Source: Nostoc sp. MG11 (GTDB taxonomy: Bacteria; Cyanobacteriota; Cyanobacteriia; Cyanobacteriales; Nostocaceae). From it: a stretch of DNA of 64,000 bases. The notes under the pieces are model-generated. The model made no database searches and had not been told where the DNA came from. It worked only from the letters and a program-made list of their open reading frames with translations. The stretch lies in contig NZ_JACXXN010000001.1 in assembly GCF_014904695.1 (NCBI RefSeq), forward strand, positions 310,001 to 374,000, in the 5' to 3' direction. The position numbers and the translations under genes are program-made. Positions 46,157-55,845 of this stretch are shown one piece after another; position 1 is the first letter of the stretch; every line of letters starts with the position of its first letter.

Positions 46157-46570
46157 ATGGCGTATTGGCTGCTGAAAACTGAACCGGAAAATTATTCCTA
46201 CTTCGATTTAGAACGGGACGGCAGTATAGTTTGGGATGGAGTCAACAATGTCTTGGCGCTAAAACATCTACGTATGATGCTCCTTAACGATTTGGCGTTA
46301 ATTTACCACACAGGCAAAGAACGTCAAGTCATGGGTGTAGCAGAGATAGTTAGTCAACCTTATGCTGATCCAGCACTCAATGATCACAAGAGGGTAGTTG
46401 TGGATGTGCGGGCAGTGGGAAGAGTCAATCAGCCGATCACCTTAACCCAAATTAAGCAGGACAGCAAATTCACAGATTTTGACTTGCTGCGACTTCCTAG
46501 ACTATCTGTAGTCCCGATATCTGAACTTTATTGGCAGTATTTAATTGAGTTGACAGGTGGCACAAAATAA
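46157..46570 (+). CDS. EVE domain protein
   Basis: A 137-residue single EVE domain (PUA-like fold), starting with the typical AYWLLKTEPENYSYFDLERDG. It contains WDGVNNVLALKHLRMMLLNDLALIYHTGKERQVMGVAEI and ends with PRLSVVPISELYWQYL. EVE domains bind modified bases in RNA or DNA. A GTG three bases upstream (46154) is also possible. It precedes the antiporter gene by 85 bp on the same strand. Confidence 0.92.
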   Translation: MAYWLLKTEPENYSYFDLERDGSIVWDGVNNVLALKHLRMMLLNDLALIYHTGKERQVMGVAEIVSQPYADPALNDHKRVVVDVRAVGRVNQPITLTQIKQDSKFTDFDLLRLPRLSVVPISELYWQYLIELTGGTK

Positions 46571-46655
46571 TTAATGTAAGCTGTCGCGCATCTATGAAAA
46601 ATAGCTAAATTCCATAAACGCGTAAAAATAAGGAGAAGGATTTTCGCAGAACCAA

Positions 46656-48128
46656 ATGTATTTGTTAGAGCCAATTAACTTCTCTTTTCCTCTGCTGGCA
46701 AGCGCGACAAAAGCAGCAGACAGTTCAATGGTAGTAGCAGCAGTGCTACTAAGCTTAGTGGTAATTTACCTCGCCAGTAAACTTGGTGGGGAGTTATCAA
46801 ACCAAGTAGGTTTACCGCCTGTCTTAGGCGAACTCGTCGGTGGTGTAGTAGTTGGCATCTCTGTTTTACATCTTTTGGTGTTTCCAGAAGGCGGGGCAGA
46901 CAGTTCTAGTTCTTTGATCATGACCTTCCTACAAACCACTGCGGGTTTAAGTCCTGAAGCCACTCCCGAAGTATTTGCGGCGCAGTCGGAGGTCGTTTCT
47001 GTTTTAGCAGAATTGGGTGTGATCATACTGCTATTTGAAATTGGTTTGGAGTCGAACCTCAAAGACCTAATGGCAGTCGGTGTTCAAGCCGTTGTCGTTG
47101 CAGTGGTAGGGGTCGTAGTTCCCTTTACCGCTGGTACTGTGGGACTAATGACTTTATTTGGTATTGACGCTGTACCCGCAATTTTTGCTGGGGCAGCTTT
47201 AACTGCCACTAGTATTGGTATTACTTCCAAGGTGCTGTCAGAACTAGGACGGCTCAATTCTAAAGAAGGGCAAATTATTCTCGGCGCTGCCGTGATTGAT
47301 GATGTTCTGGGAATCATTGTTCTGGCTGTAGTTGCTAGCTTGGCTAAAGATGGCGTGGTAGATGTAAGCAAAGTCATTTATTTGATTATCAGCGCCAGTA
47401 GTTTTCTGCTTGGAGCCATCCTGCTAGGCAATGTTTTCAATAAGTCTTTTGTAGCGATCGCTAATCAACTTAAGACACGCGGTGGACTAGTAATACCGGC
47501 ATTCATCTTCGCCTTTGTTATGTCATACTTTGCCGCTGTCATCCAGTTAGAAGCAATTCTGGGGGCTTTTGCAGCTGGCTTAGTTCTAGAGGAGACAGAT
47601 GAGCGCAAAGAACTGCAAAAGCAAGTCATTCCCATTGCCGATATGCTAGTGCCAATTTTCTTTGTGACTGTTGGGGCAAAAACTGATTTGGGAGTGTTGA
47701 ACCCAGCAATTCCCGACAATCGGGAAGGTCTAATTATGGCAACTTTCCTGATCACAGTAGCCATTCTTGGTAAAGTGATCACAGGCTTAAGCGTGTTTGG
47801 TCAACCGCAAATCAACCGTTTAGCAATTGGTGTGGGCATGATTCCCAGGGGCGAGGTCGGTTTAGTCTTTGCTGGTGTCGGCGCTGCCAGCGGTGCTCTC
47901 TCGAAACCACTAGGAGCCGCCATTATCATGATGGTTATCTTGACAACCTTTTTAGCCCCTCCCTTGTTACGATTCGTATTTCCAGATCCAGAAACCTTGG
48001 ATATGGGTTCAGAGAAACTGATTCTAGACGGTTCCTCTGGAAAATCGTTGGTAATTGAACCACCTCAGGCGATGGTGTCAAATGAGCGTGAAACTTTGGA
48101 AACAGCCCCAGATTCTCAAGAGAGTTAA
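46656..48128 (+). CDS. CPA2-family cation/proton antiporter (NhaS3-like)
   Basis: A 490-residue protein with about 12 hydrophobic helices. The hallmark Asp-Asp pair of CPA2 antiporters is in AAVIDDVLGIIVLAVV. Other blocks are LASKLGGELSNQVGLPPVLGELVGGVVVG, LLFEIGLESNLKDLM and GMIPRGEVGLVFAGVG. It exchanges Na+ or K+ for H+; the Synechocystis homologue NhaS3 acts at thylakoids or the plasma membrane. The C-terminal ~45 residues are hydrophilic and acidic. The exact cation cannot be inferred. Confidence 0.88.
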   Translation: MYLLEPINFSFPLLASATKAADSSMVVAAVLLSLVVIYLASKLGGELSNQVGLPPVLGELVGGVVVGISVLHLLVFPEGGADSSSSLIMTFLQTTAGLSPEATPEVFAAQSEVVSVLAELGVIILLFEIGLESNLKDLMAVGVQAVVVAVVGVVVPFTAGTVGLMTLFGIDAVPAIFAGAALTATSIGITSKVLSELGRLNSKEGQIILGAAVIDDVLGIIVLAVVASLAKDGVVDVSKVIYLIISASSFLLGAILLGNVFNKSFVAIANQLKTRGGLVIPAFIFAFVMSYFAAVIQLEAILGAFAAGLVLEETDERKELQKQVIPIADMLVPIFFVTVGAKTDLGVLNPAIPDNREGLIMATFLITVAILGKVITGLSVFGQPQINRLAIGVGMIPRGEVGLVFAGVGAASGALSKPLGAAIIMMVILTTFLAPPLLRFVFPDPETLDMGSEKLILDGSSGKSLVIEPPQAMVSNERETLETAPDSQES

Positions 48129-48769
48129 TCAAAATACTGGGTGGAAATCGTTTGTTGCCAGCGTCTTGATGTAGAACAAAACTGAGTTCTGAGTAATTAT
48201 CAGAACTCAGGACTCTATAAGTGCTTGGTAGATTTTGCTAAAGTCAAGTGGAAACTTCTCTCCTCAAATCTCCGTCCCGTGAGATTGTAAAATTATCGTT
48301 TGTTTCTAATTTTTACCAGCATTCGGAATGTTATCTATTTTTCATCTCACTCTACTTCACAGTCCTAATCTGAATATTTTCCAAGTAATTAGGGAGTTTC
48401 CATAAATTTTGCTAGATCCGCTGACGTAGTGGGAATTATTTACTCAGTGCATGAATTGCAGCAATCAAACAAATAAACATCAATTCCTGACTAACTCAAG
48501 TGTTGCTGACTTGGTTTGACTGAGTAGTGTTAATTCTGGCTATCTCTTTGTTGTCACCATCTGGATACTTTGCTGGTCAAGTTTTTAGGTACTAGCAGCA
48601 TGGCAAAATCACAAGAATAGACTCTAAATTACGCCATTAAGTGTGTATTTGTATCAGCGTAAAACTCAACTAAGGCATCAAAACTCAAGTTTAGGTGGTG
48701 TCGGTGTGACGATTGCCAATATGTTGAAATATTGACTGCTCCCATAAATGTGAATCAGGAGAAAATACT
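48129..48769. other. Intergenic region upstream of amiC1
   Basis: 641 bp. It contains a perfect 11-bp inverted repeat at 48182-48210, a possible end of the antiporter transcript. From ~48632 it is homologous to the amiC2 leader (see duplicated tract). No other gene is seen. Confidence 0.6.
48182..48210. terminator. Inverted repeat after antiporter gene
   Basis: Perfect 11-bp arms (48182-48192 and 48200-48210) flank a 7-base loop, 53 bases downstream of the stop. No strong T run follows. Confidence 0.5.
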
Positions 48770-49153
48770 GTGAAACTACACTGGTTACTACCCAGTACTA
48801 TTGGAACTATCTTCATGCTGTCGTCGCCGGCAATGGCCGCCAGACTTGAATCTTGGCGTTTTGATGCCAACCAAAACAAACTGGAGATTAACACTTTGGG
48901 GGCTGTTCAACCCAAAGCGCAATTAGTATTTAACCCGACTCGTCTGGTAATTGATTTGCCAGAAACCACATTTGGGCGTCCGCAGCTCACGCAACAGGTA
49001 GGCGGTGCAATTCGCTCTATCCGTGTTGGTCAGTTTGACCAACAAACAACGCGTATAGTTGTCGAACTCACTCCTGGTTATACTCTAGACCCCAAACGAG
49101 TGCAATTTGTCGGTAATACTGGTAGTCGTTGGATAGTACAATTACCCACACCA
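48684..49153 (+). repeat. Near-identical leader plus 5' coding tract, copy 1 (amiC1)
   Basis: Aligns at a constant offset of 2508 bases with 51192-51661. Over ~470 bp I find only three differences. It covers ~86 bp of leader, ribosome binding site, GTG start, signal peptide and the first AMIN domain. Beyond it, the two genes diverge clearly. Confidence 0.9.
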
Positions 49154-50653
49154 GTCCTTGAAAAAGTAGTATCCTCTCCCAGAAATATTTACAGTGTAGT
49201 CACACCAAACTCCGAAACCAAACCTGATTTCTCAAAGGTTGCCGCCAATGCTACACCAGCGGCGACTCAAATTGAGAACTTGCAAGTAACAGGTGATGGG
49301 TTTTACATCCGCACCAGTGGTGGTAATCCTCAGCTTAGGGTAAATCGCAGCCGCGATCGCAGTACCATTTTCATGGACATCTCTGGCGCAACTTTATCAC
49401 CATCCTTAGCACGGCGAGATGATGTGTCAGTTAATCGACACGGTGTTAGTAGTGTCGAATTCACTCAACTGCAAACCCAACCACCTGGTGTCCGCATGAC
49501 ATTGCGGGTAGATAAAAATAGCCCTGACTGGCAGGCAGCTAAGAGCAGCAATGGTGGTTTAATAGTTCTGCCTACTCGGATTGGAAGATTGCCCAGAAGT
49601 AATAATCTCACCAACCCACCGGATAATCAGTCAAACCCATTGCCATTGCCTCGTACGCCACTTGCTATTAGCTCGCCTGCTACGATTCAATCTGTAGAAT
49701 TGGCTGGTAATGGTACACAACTGCTGATTAGATCAGATCAAAATTTATCTGCTAAGGGAGGCTGGGATAGAACGTCTGGTTTGTTCCGCATCACTATTAA
49801 CAACGCTAACTTAGCTCCTAGAGTTACAGGTCCCGTTTTTAATGCTAATAGTCCCATCTTACGAGTACGCCTACAACCACAAGAACCTAATACTGTAGTT
49901 GTTTTGGTTCAACCAGCAGCAGGAGTGCAAATTGGGGAACTCAACCAGGTTAGTGACCAGCTTTTGGCTCTACAACTACAAAGCTCTCGCCGAGCCGTCA
50001 CACGCTCTGGAACACTTCCTTTACCCCCCCTGCCACCCCCCAATCGCATACCATTCCCAGACCCAAATAATCCCAATCCCCAGCCTATTACACAGCCACG
50101 CCCGATTCCTAGAGGAAAGGTTATAGTTCTCATTGACCCTGGACATGGTGGTAAAGACCCTGGAGCAATTGGCATTGGAGGAGTACGTGAGAAGGATGTC
50201 ATATTGCCCATCGGTAGAAGAATCGCAGCAATTTTGCAGCAAAATGGCGTGCAAGCAGTGTTAACGCGAAATTCTGACTTTTTCGTTAGCCTTCAAGGAC
50301 GAGTAGCTATGGCGGAGCGAGCTAACGCTGATGTGTTTGTCAGCATCCACGCTAATGCAATAGGGCCGGGTCGCTCGGATGTCAGTGGCTTGGAAACGTA
50401 TTATTACGACAGTGGTTTGGGTCTAGCTCGCATTGTCCACAACAACATTCTCCAAAGTTTAAATGTCAGAGACAGAGGAGTGCGCCGAGCCAGATTTTAT
50501 GTCCTCAGAAAAAGTTCCATGCCTTCTATTCTCGTGGAAACAGGTTATTTGACTGGTCGAGAGGATATCGCTAAGCTCAGAACCTCAGCTTACCAGAATC
50601 AAATGGCAGAGGCGATCGCTCGCGGTATCCTCCAGTACCTAAAGAGAAGATAA
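48770..50653 (+). CDS. amiC1: N-acetylmuramoyl-L-alanine amidase AmiC1 (AMIN + Amidase_3)
   Basis: A 627-residue protein starting at a GTG preceded by CAGGAG. Signal peptide 1-22 (MLSSPAMAA). First AMIN domain ~23-127, a second AMIN-like domain ~308-400, a Pro/Asn-rich linker, then Amidase_3 from ~450. Zinc ligands and catalytic residues are visible: IDPGHGGKD (His), VREKD (Glu), SIHANA (His) and ILVETGYL (Glu). It cleaves peptide stems from muramic acid in the periplasm. Homologous septal amidases of Anabaena and Nostoc drill the septal peptidoglycan for nanopores and are needed for cell-cell communication and heterocyst development. It is first of a tandem pair. Confidence 0.95.
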   Translation: MKLHWLLPSTIGTIFMLSSPAMAARLESWRFDANQNKLEINTLGAVQPKAQLVFNPTRLVIDLPETTFGRPQLTQQVGGAIRSIRVGQFDQQTTRIVVELTPGYTLDPKRVQFVGNTGSRWIVQLPTPVLEKVVSSPRNIYSVVTPNSETKPDFSKVAANATPAATQIENLQVTGDGFYIRTSGGNPQLRVNRSRDRSTIFMDISGATLSPSLARRDDVSVNRHGVSSVEFTQLQTQPPGVRMTLRVDKNSPDWQAAKSSNGGLIVLPTRIGRLPRSNNLTNPPDNQSNPLPLPRTPLAISSPATIQSVELAGNGTQLLIRSDQNLSAKGGWDRTSGLFRITINNANLAPRVTGPVFNANSPILRVRLQPQEPNTVVVLVQPAAGVQIGELNQVSDQLLALQLQSSRRAVTRSGTLPLPPLPPPNRIPFPDPNNPNPQPITQPRPIPRGKVIVLIDPGHGGKDPGAIGIGGVREKDVILPIGRRIAAILQQNGVQAVLTRNSDFFVSLQGRVAMAERANADVFVSIHANAIGPGRSDVSGLETYYYDSGLGLARIVHNNILQSLNVRDRGVRRARFYVLRKSSMPSILVETGYLTGREDIAKLRTSAYQNQMAEAIARGILQYLKRR

Positions 50654-51277
50654 GTAATTTAATCCAGAACTTTGAGTAAAAAAATCTCAATGATTCTCGG
50701 TTTTATACAATTTAGTAGTCAATATGCTAGGAATATTACTGGTACTGAAAAAAATTCGTATCATTTTAACTCATGAAAATCTCAAATTACCGATTCCTCT
50801 CAAAAAGGATTCGTTTATATCAGAAGTTTTGAGTGACGGCTTGCTTCGCTCAGACCTCTTTTGTGTAAGATTTGACATATCTAAGTGTAAATATTTTTCT
50901 AAACATTAATCTTAGAGTGACTGTCAGCTAATAACAGGAATAGAAATTTTTGTATCGTTGCATTATTGTTGCATTGCTCACTAACAATACAACGTGAATC
51001 TCTGACTGATGCCAGTGTGATTGATTAGACTTGTCTGAGTCTAGTTAATTTTTATTTTTTAGTGTAATTTGATGCTTTGCTTGTCTAATTTTTAGGCGTT
51101 AACAGCATGGCAAAATCAGAGTAAAGTGCTATAATTCTACGCCATTAAGTGTGTATTTAGATCAGCGCAAAACTCAAGCAAGGCATCAAAGCTCAAGTTT
51201 AGGTGGTGTCGGTGTGACGATTGCCAATATGTTGAAATATTGACTGCTCCCATAAATGTGAATCAGGAGAAAATACT
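50654..51277. other. Intergenic region between amiC1 and amiC2
   Basis: 624 bp. The right part, from ~51107, mirrors the leader of amiC1, and it becomes near-identical from 51192. A 61-codon frame at 50724-50909 lacks support and is not called. Confidence 0.6.
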
Positions 51278-51661
51278 GTGAAACTACACTGGTTACTACC
51301 CAGTACTATTGGAACTATCTTCATGCTGTCGTCGCCGGCAATGGCCGCCAGACTTGAATCTTGGCGTTTTGATGCCAACCAAAACAAACTGGAGATTAAC
51401 ACTTTGGGAGCTGTTCAACCCAAAGCGCAATTAGTATTTAACCCGACTCGTCTGGTAATTGATTTGCCAGAAACCACATTTGGGCGTCCGCAGCTCACGC
51501 AACAGGTAGGCGGTGCAATTCGCTCTATCCGTGTTGGTCAGTTTGACCAACAAACAACGCGTATAGTTGTCGAACTCACTCCTGGTTATACTCTAGACCC
51601 CAAACGAGTGCAATTTGTCGGTAATACTGGTAGTCGTTGGACAGTACAATTACCCACGCCA
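51192..51661 (+). repeat. Near-identical leader plus 5' coding tract, copy 2 (amiC2)
   Basis: Partner of 48684-49153. The shared leader suggests both genes keep the same regulatory and start signals. Confidence 0.9.
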
Positions 51662-53185
51662 AAAGCTGATCAAGTAGTCTCGTCAACGGATATTGGAGGT
51701 CAGCAAAGAGAAGTTCCAGCGACAGCACCTCCCCCAAAGATATCCACGCCCTTGTTCTCCCCAAGAAATATTTACAATGTTGTGACGGAACCTGTGATTA
51801 ACACACCTAACAGCGGAACAGTCAACACTGTAGCAGCAGGTGTGACTCAAATTGAGAACTTGCAAATCACAGGCGATGGTTTTTTTATCCGCACCAGTGG
51901 TGGTAATCCTCAAATTCAGGTAAATCGCAGCAACGATCAAAAAGTAATTAACATCGACATTGCTGGCGCATCTTTATCACCAAGTTTAGAGCAAGGTGAT
52001 GTGGTGATTAATCGCTATGGTGTCAGTCATATCCAATTCACTCAACAGCAAACAAGAACACCTGTTGTTCGCATGACATTGCAGGTGGACAAAAATAGTC
52101 CTGACTGGCGGGCAACTAAGAGCAGTATCGGTGGTTTCGTAGTTCTGCCTAGTCGTAGTGTTGCTCAATCACCTGGAGGCAATATACCCCCCATAACACC
52201 TACTACCTCGCCTGCTACGATTCAGTCTGTGGAACTGGCTGGTAATGGTACACAACTGCTGATTAGAGCCGACCAAAATTTATCTGCTACAGGAGGCTGG
52301 GATAGAACGTCTGGTCTGTTCCGCATTACTATTGCCAATGCTAACTTAGCTCCTAAAGTCACCGGACCTGCTTTTAATGCTAATAGTCCCATCCTGCGGG
52401 TACGCCTACAACCACAAGAATCTAATACTGTAGTTGTCTTGGTTCAACCAGCGGCAGGAGTGCAAATTGGGGAACTCAATCAGGTTAGTGACCAGCTTTT
52501 GGCTCTACAATTACAAAGTTCTCAGGGAGTGACACCGACACTTGCTTTGCCTCCCCTGCCATTGCTAAATCAGAGACCATTGCCAGATCCTACAGATAAT
52601 CCTCAACCCTTATCACAGCCGCGTCCTTCAGTTCCCAAAGGGAAATTATTAGTAGTTATTGACCCCGGACATGGCGGTAAGGACTCTGGAGCTCCTGGTT
52701 TAGGCGGATTGCTAGAAAAGGATGTAGTCCTACCTATTGGCAGAAGAATAGCAGCAGTATTAGAGCAAAATGGTGTACAAGCAGTGCTAACACGTGATGC
52801 TGACTTCTTCGTAGAACTTCAAGGACGGGTAGACATCGCCGAGCGAGTTAACGCTACTTTGTTTGTCAGCGTTCATGCTAATTCGGTTGAAGGTCGTCCT
52901 GATGTAAATGGACTAGAAGTGTATTATTACGACAGTGGTTATGCTTTGGCTGAAGTAGTTCGCAATTCCATTCTTCAGAATATCGATGCCCTCAAAGATA
53001 GAGGAACGCGCAAAGCCCGATTTTACGTTCTCAGGAAAAGCTCTATGCCCTCGATTTTAGTTGAAACAGGCTATATGTCTGGTCGGGAGGATAATGCCAG
53101 ATTGGCAACGCCAGATTATCAAAATCGGATGGCAGAGTCGATCGCTCGCGGCATCCTCAGGTACTTACAACAAGGTAAAATGTAG
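51278..53185 (+). CDS. amiC2: N-acetylmuramoyl-L-alanine amidase AmiC2 (AMIN + Amidase_3)
   Basis: A 635-residue paralogue of the upstream gene, with the same GTG start, signal peptide and first AMIN domain. The middle, between the two AMIN domains, diverges (KADQVVSSTDIGGQQREVPATAPPPK is unique). The Amidase_3 region carries IDPGHGGKDSG, LEKDVVLP, SVHANS and ILVETGYM, so both copies look catalytically complete. In Nostoc punctiforme, AmiC2 loss abolishes filament communication and differentiation. The pair may be partly redundant. It is followed by murI. Confidence 0.95.
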   Translation: MKLHWLLPSTIGTIFMLSSPAMAARLESWRFDANQNKLEINTLGAVQPKAQLVFNPTRLVIDLPETTFGRPQLTQQVGGAIRSIRVGQFDQQTTRIVVELTPGYTLDPKRVQFVGNTGSRWTVQLPTPKADQVVSSTDIGGQQREVPATAPPPKISTPLFSPRNIYNVVTEPVINTPNSGTVNTVAAGVTQIENLQITGDGFFIRTSGGNPQIQVNRSNDQKVINIDIAGASLSPSLEQGDVVINRYGVSHIQFTQQQTRTPVVRMTLQVDKNSPDWRATKSSIGGFVVLPSRSVAQSPGGNIPPITPTTSPATIQSVELAGNGTQLLIRADQNLSATGGWDRTSGLFRITIANANLAPKVTGPAFNANSPILRVRLQPQESNTVVVLVQPAAGVQIGELNQVSDQLLALQLQSSQGVTPTLALPPLPLLNQRPLPDPTDNPQPLSQPRPSVPKGKLLVVIDPGHGGKDSGAPGLGGLLEKDVVLPIGRRIAAVLEQNGVQAVLTRDADFFVELQGRVDIAERVNATLFVSVHANSVEGRPDVNGLEVYYYDSGYALAEVVRNSILQNIDALKDRGTRKARFYVLRKSSMPSILVETGYMSGREDNARLATPDYQNRMAESIARGILRYLQQGKM

Positions 53186-53312
53186 TAAAAATTACTAATT
53201 AAAGAGGTAGTATTTAGACTTCTTTTATGTGCAGTATTTAGTGGTGGTTAATTGGTGAATTTTTTGCTAAGTTCTGTATTTTAAATCCAAAAACCTAAAT
53301 CAACATCTGCCT

Positions 53313-54191
53313 GTGTATTCATCTTCCATTTTTGAAGGGAATCTTTACGATTTTTCTGACCAAGAACCCCAGCGTGCCCCAATTGGCATCTTTGATAGTG
53401 GTGTTGGTGGTCTTACAGTATTGCGGCAAGTGTATCGGCAACTTCCCAATGAATCAATTGTTTACTTTGGGGATACGGCTCGACTTCCTTATGGTATTCG
53501 TTCCCAAGCAGAAATCTTACAGTTTGCGCGTGAAATCCTTACCTGGCTGCAACAGCAGCGGGTAAAAATGGTGATTATGGCTTGTAATACTAGTTCTGCT
53601 CTCGCCTTAGAAACTGTGCGTCAGGAATTTAGCATACCCATTCTGGGAGTGATTTTACCTGGGGCAAGGGCAGCTGTGCAACAAGGAAAGCGTATCGGTG
53701 TAATTGCGACTCCAGCCACAGCCAAGAGTAATGCTTATCGACAAGCTATTCTCGAAATTGATCCTAATGTCCAAGTCTGGCAAGTTGGCTGTCCAGAATT
53801 TGTGCCACTGATTGAGCAAAACCGCATTCACGACCCCTACACTACTGAGGTAGCACGAGCCTATCTAGAGCCTTTACTGCAACAGGAAATTGACACTTTA
53901 GTCCACGGTTGTACCCATTATCCCCATCTTGCACCAGTACTGCGATCATTCCTCCCATCTCATGTAAAGCTGGTTGACCCAGCTGTCCATGTTGTGGCAG
54001 CTTGTATTAAAGAGTTAGACTTACTAGGCTTAAAGAATACCTACCTACCATTGCCTACTCGCTTCGCTGTCAGCGGTTGTCCGCAACAATTTGCCCAATC
54101 AGGAGTAAAATGGCTTGGGTATACGCCAATGGTTGAAGAGATATGCTTCACAGATACCGCATTCCAACTCCAACAAGATCATGTTGGATAA
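53313..54191 (+). CDS. murI: Glutamate racemase
   Basis: A 292-residue enzyme with the Asp/Glu racemase pattern. It has FDSGVGGLT (28-35) and the two catalytic cysteines, Cys91 in MACNTSSAL and Cys200 in HGCTHYP. It supplies D-glutamate for peptidoglycan. The start is a GTG at 53313; an alternative start further in would remove the ~20-residue leader, since the fold begins near PIGIFDSG (23-30). It follows amiC2 by ~130 bp, a functional neighbour in wall metabolism. Confidence 0.97.
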   Translation: MYSSSIFEGNLYDFSDQEPQRAPIGIFDSGVGGLTVLRQVYRQLPNESIVYFGDTARLPYGIRSQAEILQFAREILTWLQQQRVKMVIMACNTSSALALETVRQEFSIPILGVILPGARAAVQQGKRIGVIATPATAKSNAYRQAILEIDPNVQVWQVGCPEFVPLIEQNRIHDPYTTEVARAYLEPLLQQEIDTLVHGCTHYPHLAPVLRSFLPSHVKLVDPAVHVVAACIKELDLLGLKNTYLPLPTRFAVSGCPQQFAQSGVKWLGYTPMVEEICFTDTAFQLQQDHVG

Positions 54192-54198
54192 TTAATAT

Positions 54199-54242
54199 TT
54201 AGTCAAGAGTCAAGGATTAACATTATTTTGACTCTAGACTAA
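54199..54242. terminator. Hairpin after murI
   Basis: Arms 54199-54213 and 54228-54242 (15 bp, one mismatch) flank a 14-base loop, eight bases after the murI stop. Confidence 0.6.
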
Positions 54243-54245
54243 TGA

Positions 54246-54443
54246 TTATTGGCTATTGACTGCTTCAGTCACCTTTGTTCTTATTGATCTCTCATGCTGA
54301 CGTTTGCCTGTGTCAGATGAAAGAACACTTGCACAAACACTTTTTTTAACCGTTCGCTTTGCCAATGCTAATAACAAGTAGATTGTAAACAAATATCCAG
54401 CCGCTAAAATAAAAATCATCATAGACATACTTCCGTGAATCAT
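54246..54443 (-). CDS. Small membrane protein, doubtful
   Basis: A 65-residue frame with one clear hydrophobic helix (MMIFILAAGYLFTIYLLLALA) followed by a basic tail (KRTVKKSV). This is plausible for a small membrane protein, but no good ribosome binding site or family resemblance was seen. Confidence 0.35.
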   Translation of the reverse strand: MIHGSMSMMIFILAAGYLFTIYLLLALAKRTVKKSVCASVLSSDTGKRQHERSIRTKVTEAVNSQ

Positions 54444-55845
54444 TGTTCTACTAGCACTTTTGTCAAATGAATATGAAATTTCATAAAATTAGCAAAGCTT
54501 TAGCCAACAAAGTGCATTCTTAATGGCTGCAATTCGCTATATCAAGATTTTCCGCACAGAGTCATTTCTCTTCGGTTAACGAATTTACTATTGAATTTAG
54601 TTTTTCGCAGACCATACATCCTACAGCAGTTATAAGTTGCCCAATGCCAACCTATAACTACACTCCTCAGCAGTCTACCTGGCCTGCACTATTTTCGTAC
54701 GCACTACTATGGTATGGAAACGCTTACACTAAATTGCGCTGAATACGTTTCAAATGCCAGTCATGCATGAGATAAACTACCCCAGTTTCTTCAAAGGTGA
54801 GAACTCCCCGAAGTTCTGATGTTTTTGACAAGCCAGCTACTCTCCGAGAAGCCGCTCGGCATCTACCGAACGTCTACGCCGATTCGCCTTTAGGCATTCC
54901 CATAGAGTAGCTGACGCTCAGACTTCTCTTTGCAACAGGCTAGCTCCCTAAGATCGTGCTGGCTCCTACGTAGGTAGGTACGCTATTCAAAGGTGTTATC
55001 GTCCTCATAAGGAGAAACAAGCTACACAAAGCGCCTACAAGAGAAGATTACTCCAAGGGCTTCCATAAGGAAATTACGTAGCTCTTACTTAGGAGTTCGT
55101 ATACCGTAGGTTTAACTAAAGGAATAATTTCCTAGATTCAACCAACGACGAGTTATTTTAGACTCACAACACCAATTGGGTAAAATCATCTATGGGTGAT
55201 CTACCTTTGGAGGGCGAATATCTGAAAAATTTAAAATTCCTTGATTTTAGCGTAACACAATGGCTCTGACTTTTCAGCCAACTTGTTTGCTAAATTCAAA
55301 ATTTTTTAGATGCTTGAACCTCAAGCTTCTACAAACTAATCTTAACTCTATCTGTGATAATTTTAAGTCAACATCTATTTTGTCAATAAGTAATATTACT
55401 TTATTGAAAATTAATTTGATGTCAGAAAACGTACATTTTTTGGGAAAGATGTAACATAACTTTAAGAAACCTCCTGCTCCGTATACGGAATACCTACATT
55501 TTCGTAAAAACTAGAGCACAATTGCTTATTGACATAAATATAAAATATATGTGTGAAACTATTGTCAGGAAATTAGCAAAAATGCACATTACTACTTATA
55601 GAAGTAATGCTTACACACATTTATTTCGAGGCTTATGAGTGTGGAAAAGTAAAGCCAAAAGAGTAGAAATGCACAAAAAAGGTTCTTGCTGCCAGCAACA
55701 GACACTCTCACCGCCATCAAGATTTCTTGAAGGATAAGTTTAAGTGTAGGATTACTTGATGAAAACTTTGCGCTGGCACAGGCTTATCTTAAAATGAGTA
55801 TAGGATATGTAAACTTTCGTAACCTAAGCCAGAGTCCGCCCATTC
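54444..55845. other. 1.4-kb intergenic region upstream of prenyl synthase gene
   Basis: No convincing gene. Positions 54850-54990 are rich in CCG/CGC-type dispersed-repeat sequence (GAGAAGCCGC, GTCTACGCCG). A 64-codon frame at 55260-55454 is low-complexity and not called. The final ~100 bp should hold the promoter of the downstream gene. Confidence 0.5.

Noticed and set aside
48691-48894. 67-codon minus-strand frame in the amiC1 leader, with an identical copy at 51199-51402
   Set aside because: The identity is explained by the duplicated amiC tract; it is antisense to the signal peptide and leader and has no own features.
50724-50909. 61-codon frame between amiC1 and amiC2
   Set aside because: Low-complexity composition, no ribosome binding site.
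55260-55454. 64-codon frame upstream of the prenyl synthase gene
   Set aside because: Ser/Leu/Asn-rich translation of AT-rich DNA, no start signal.
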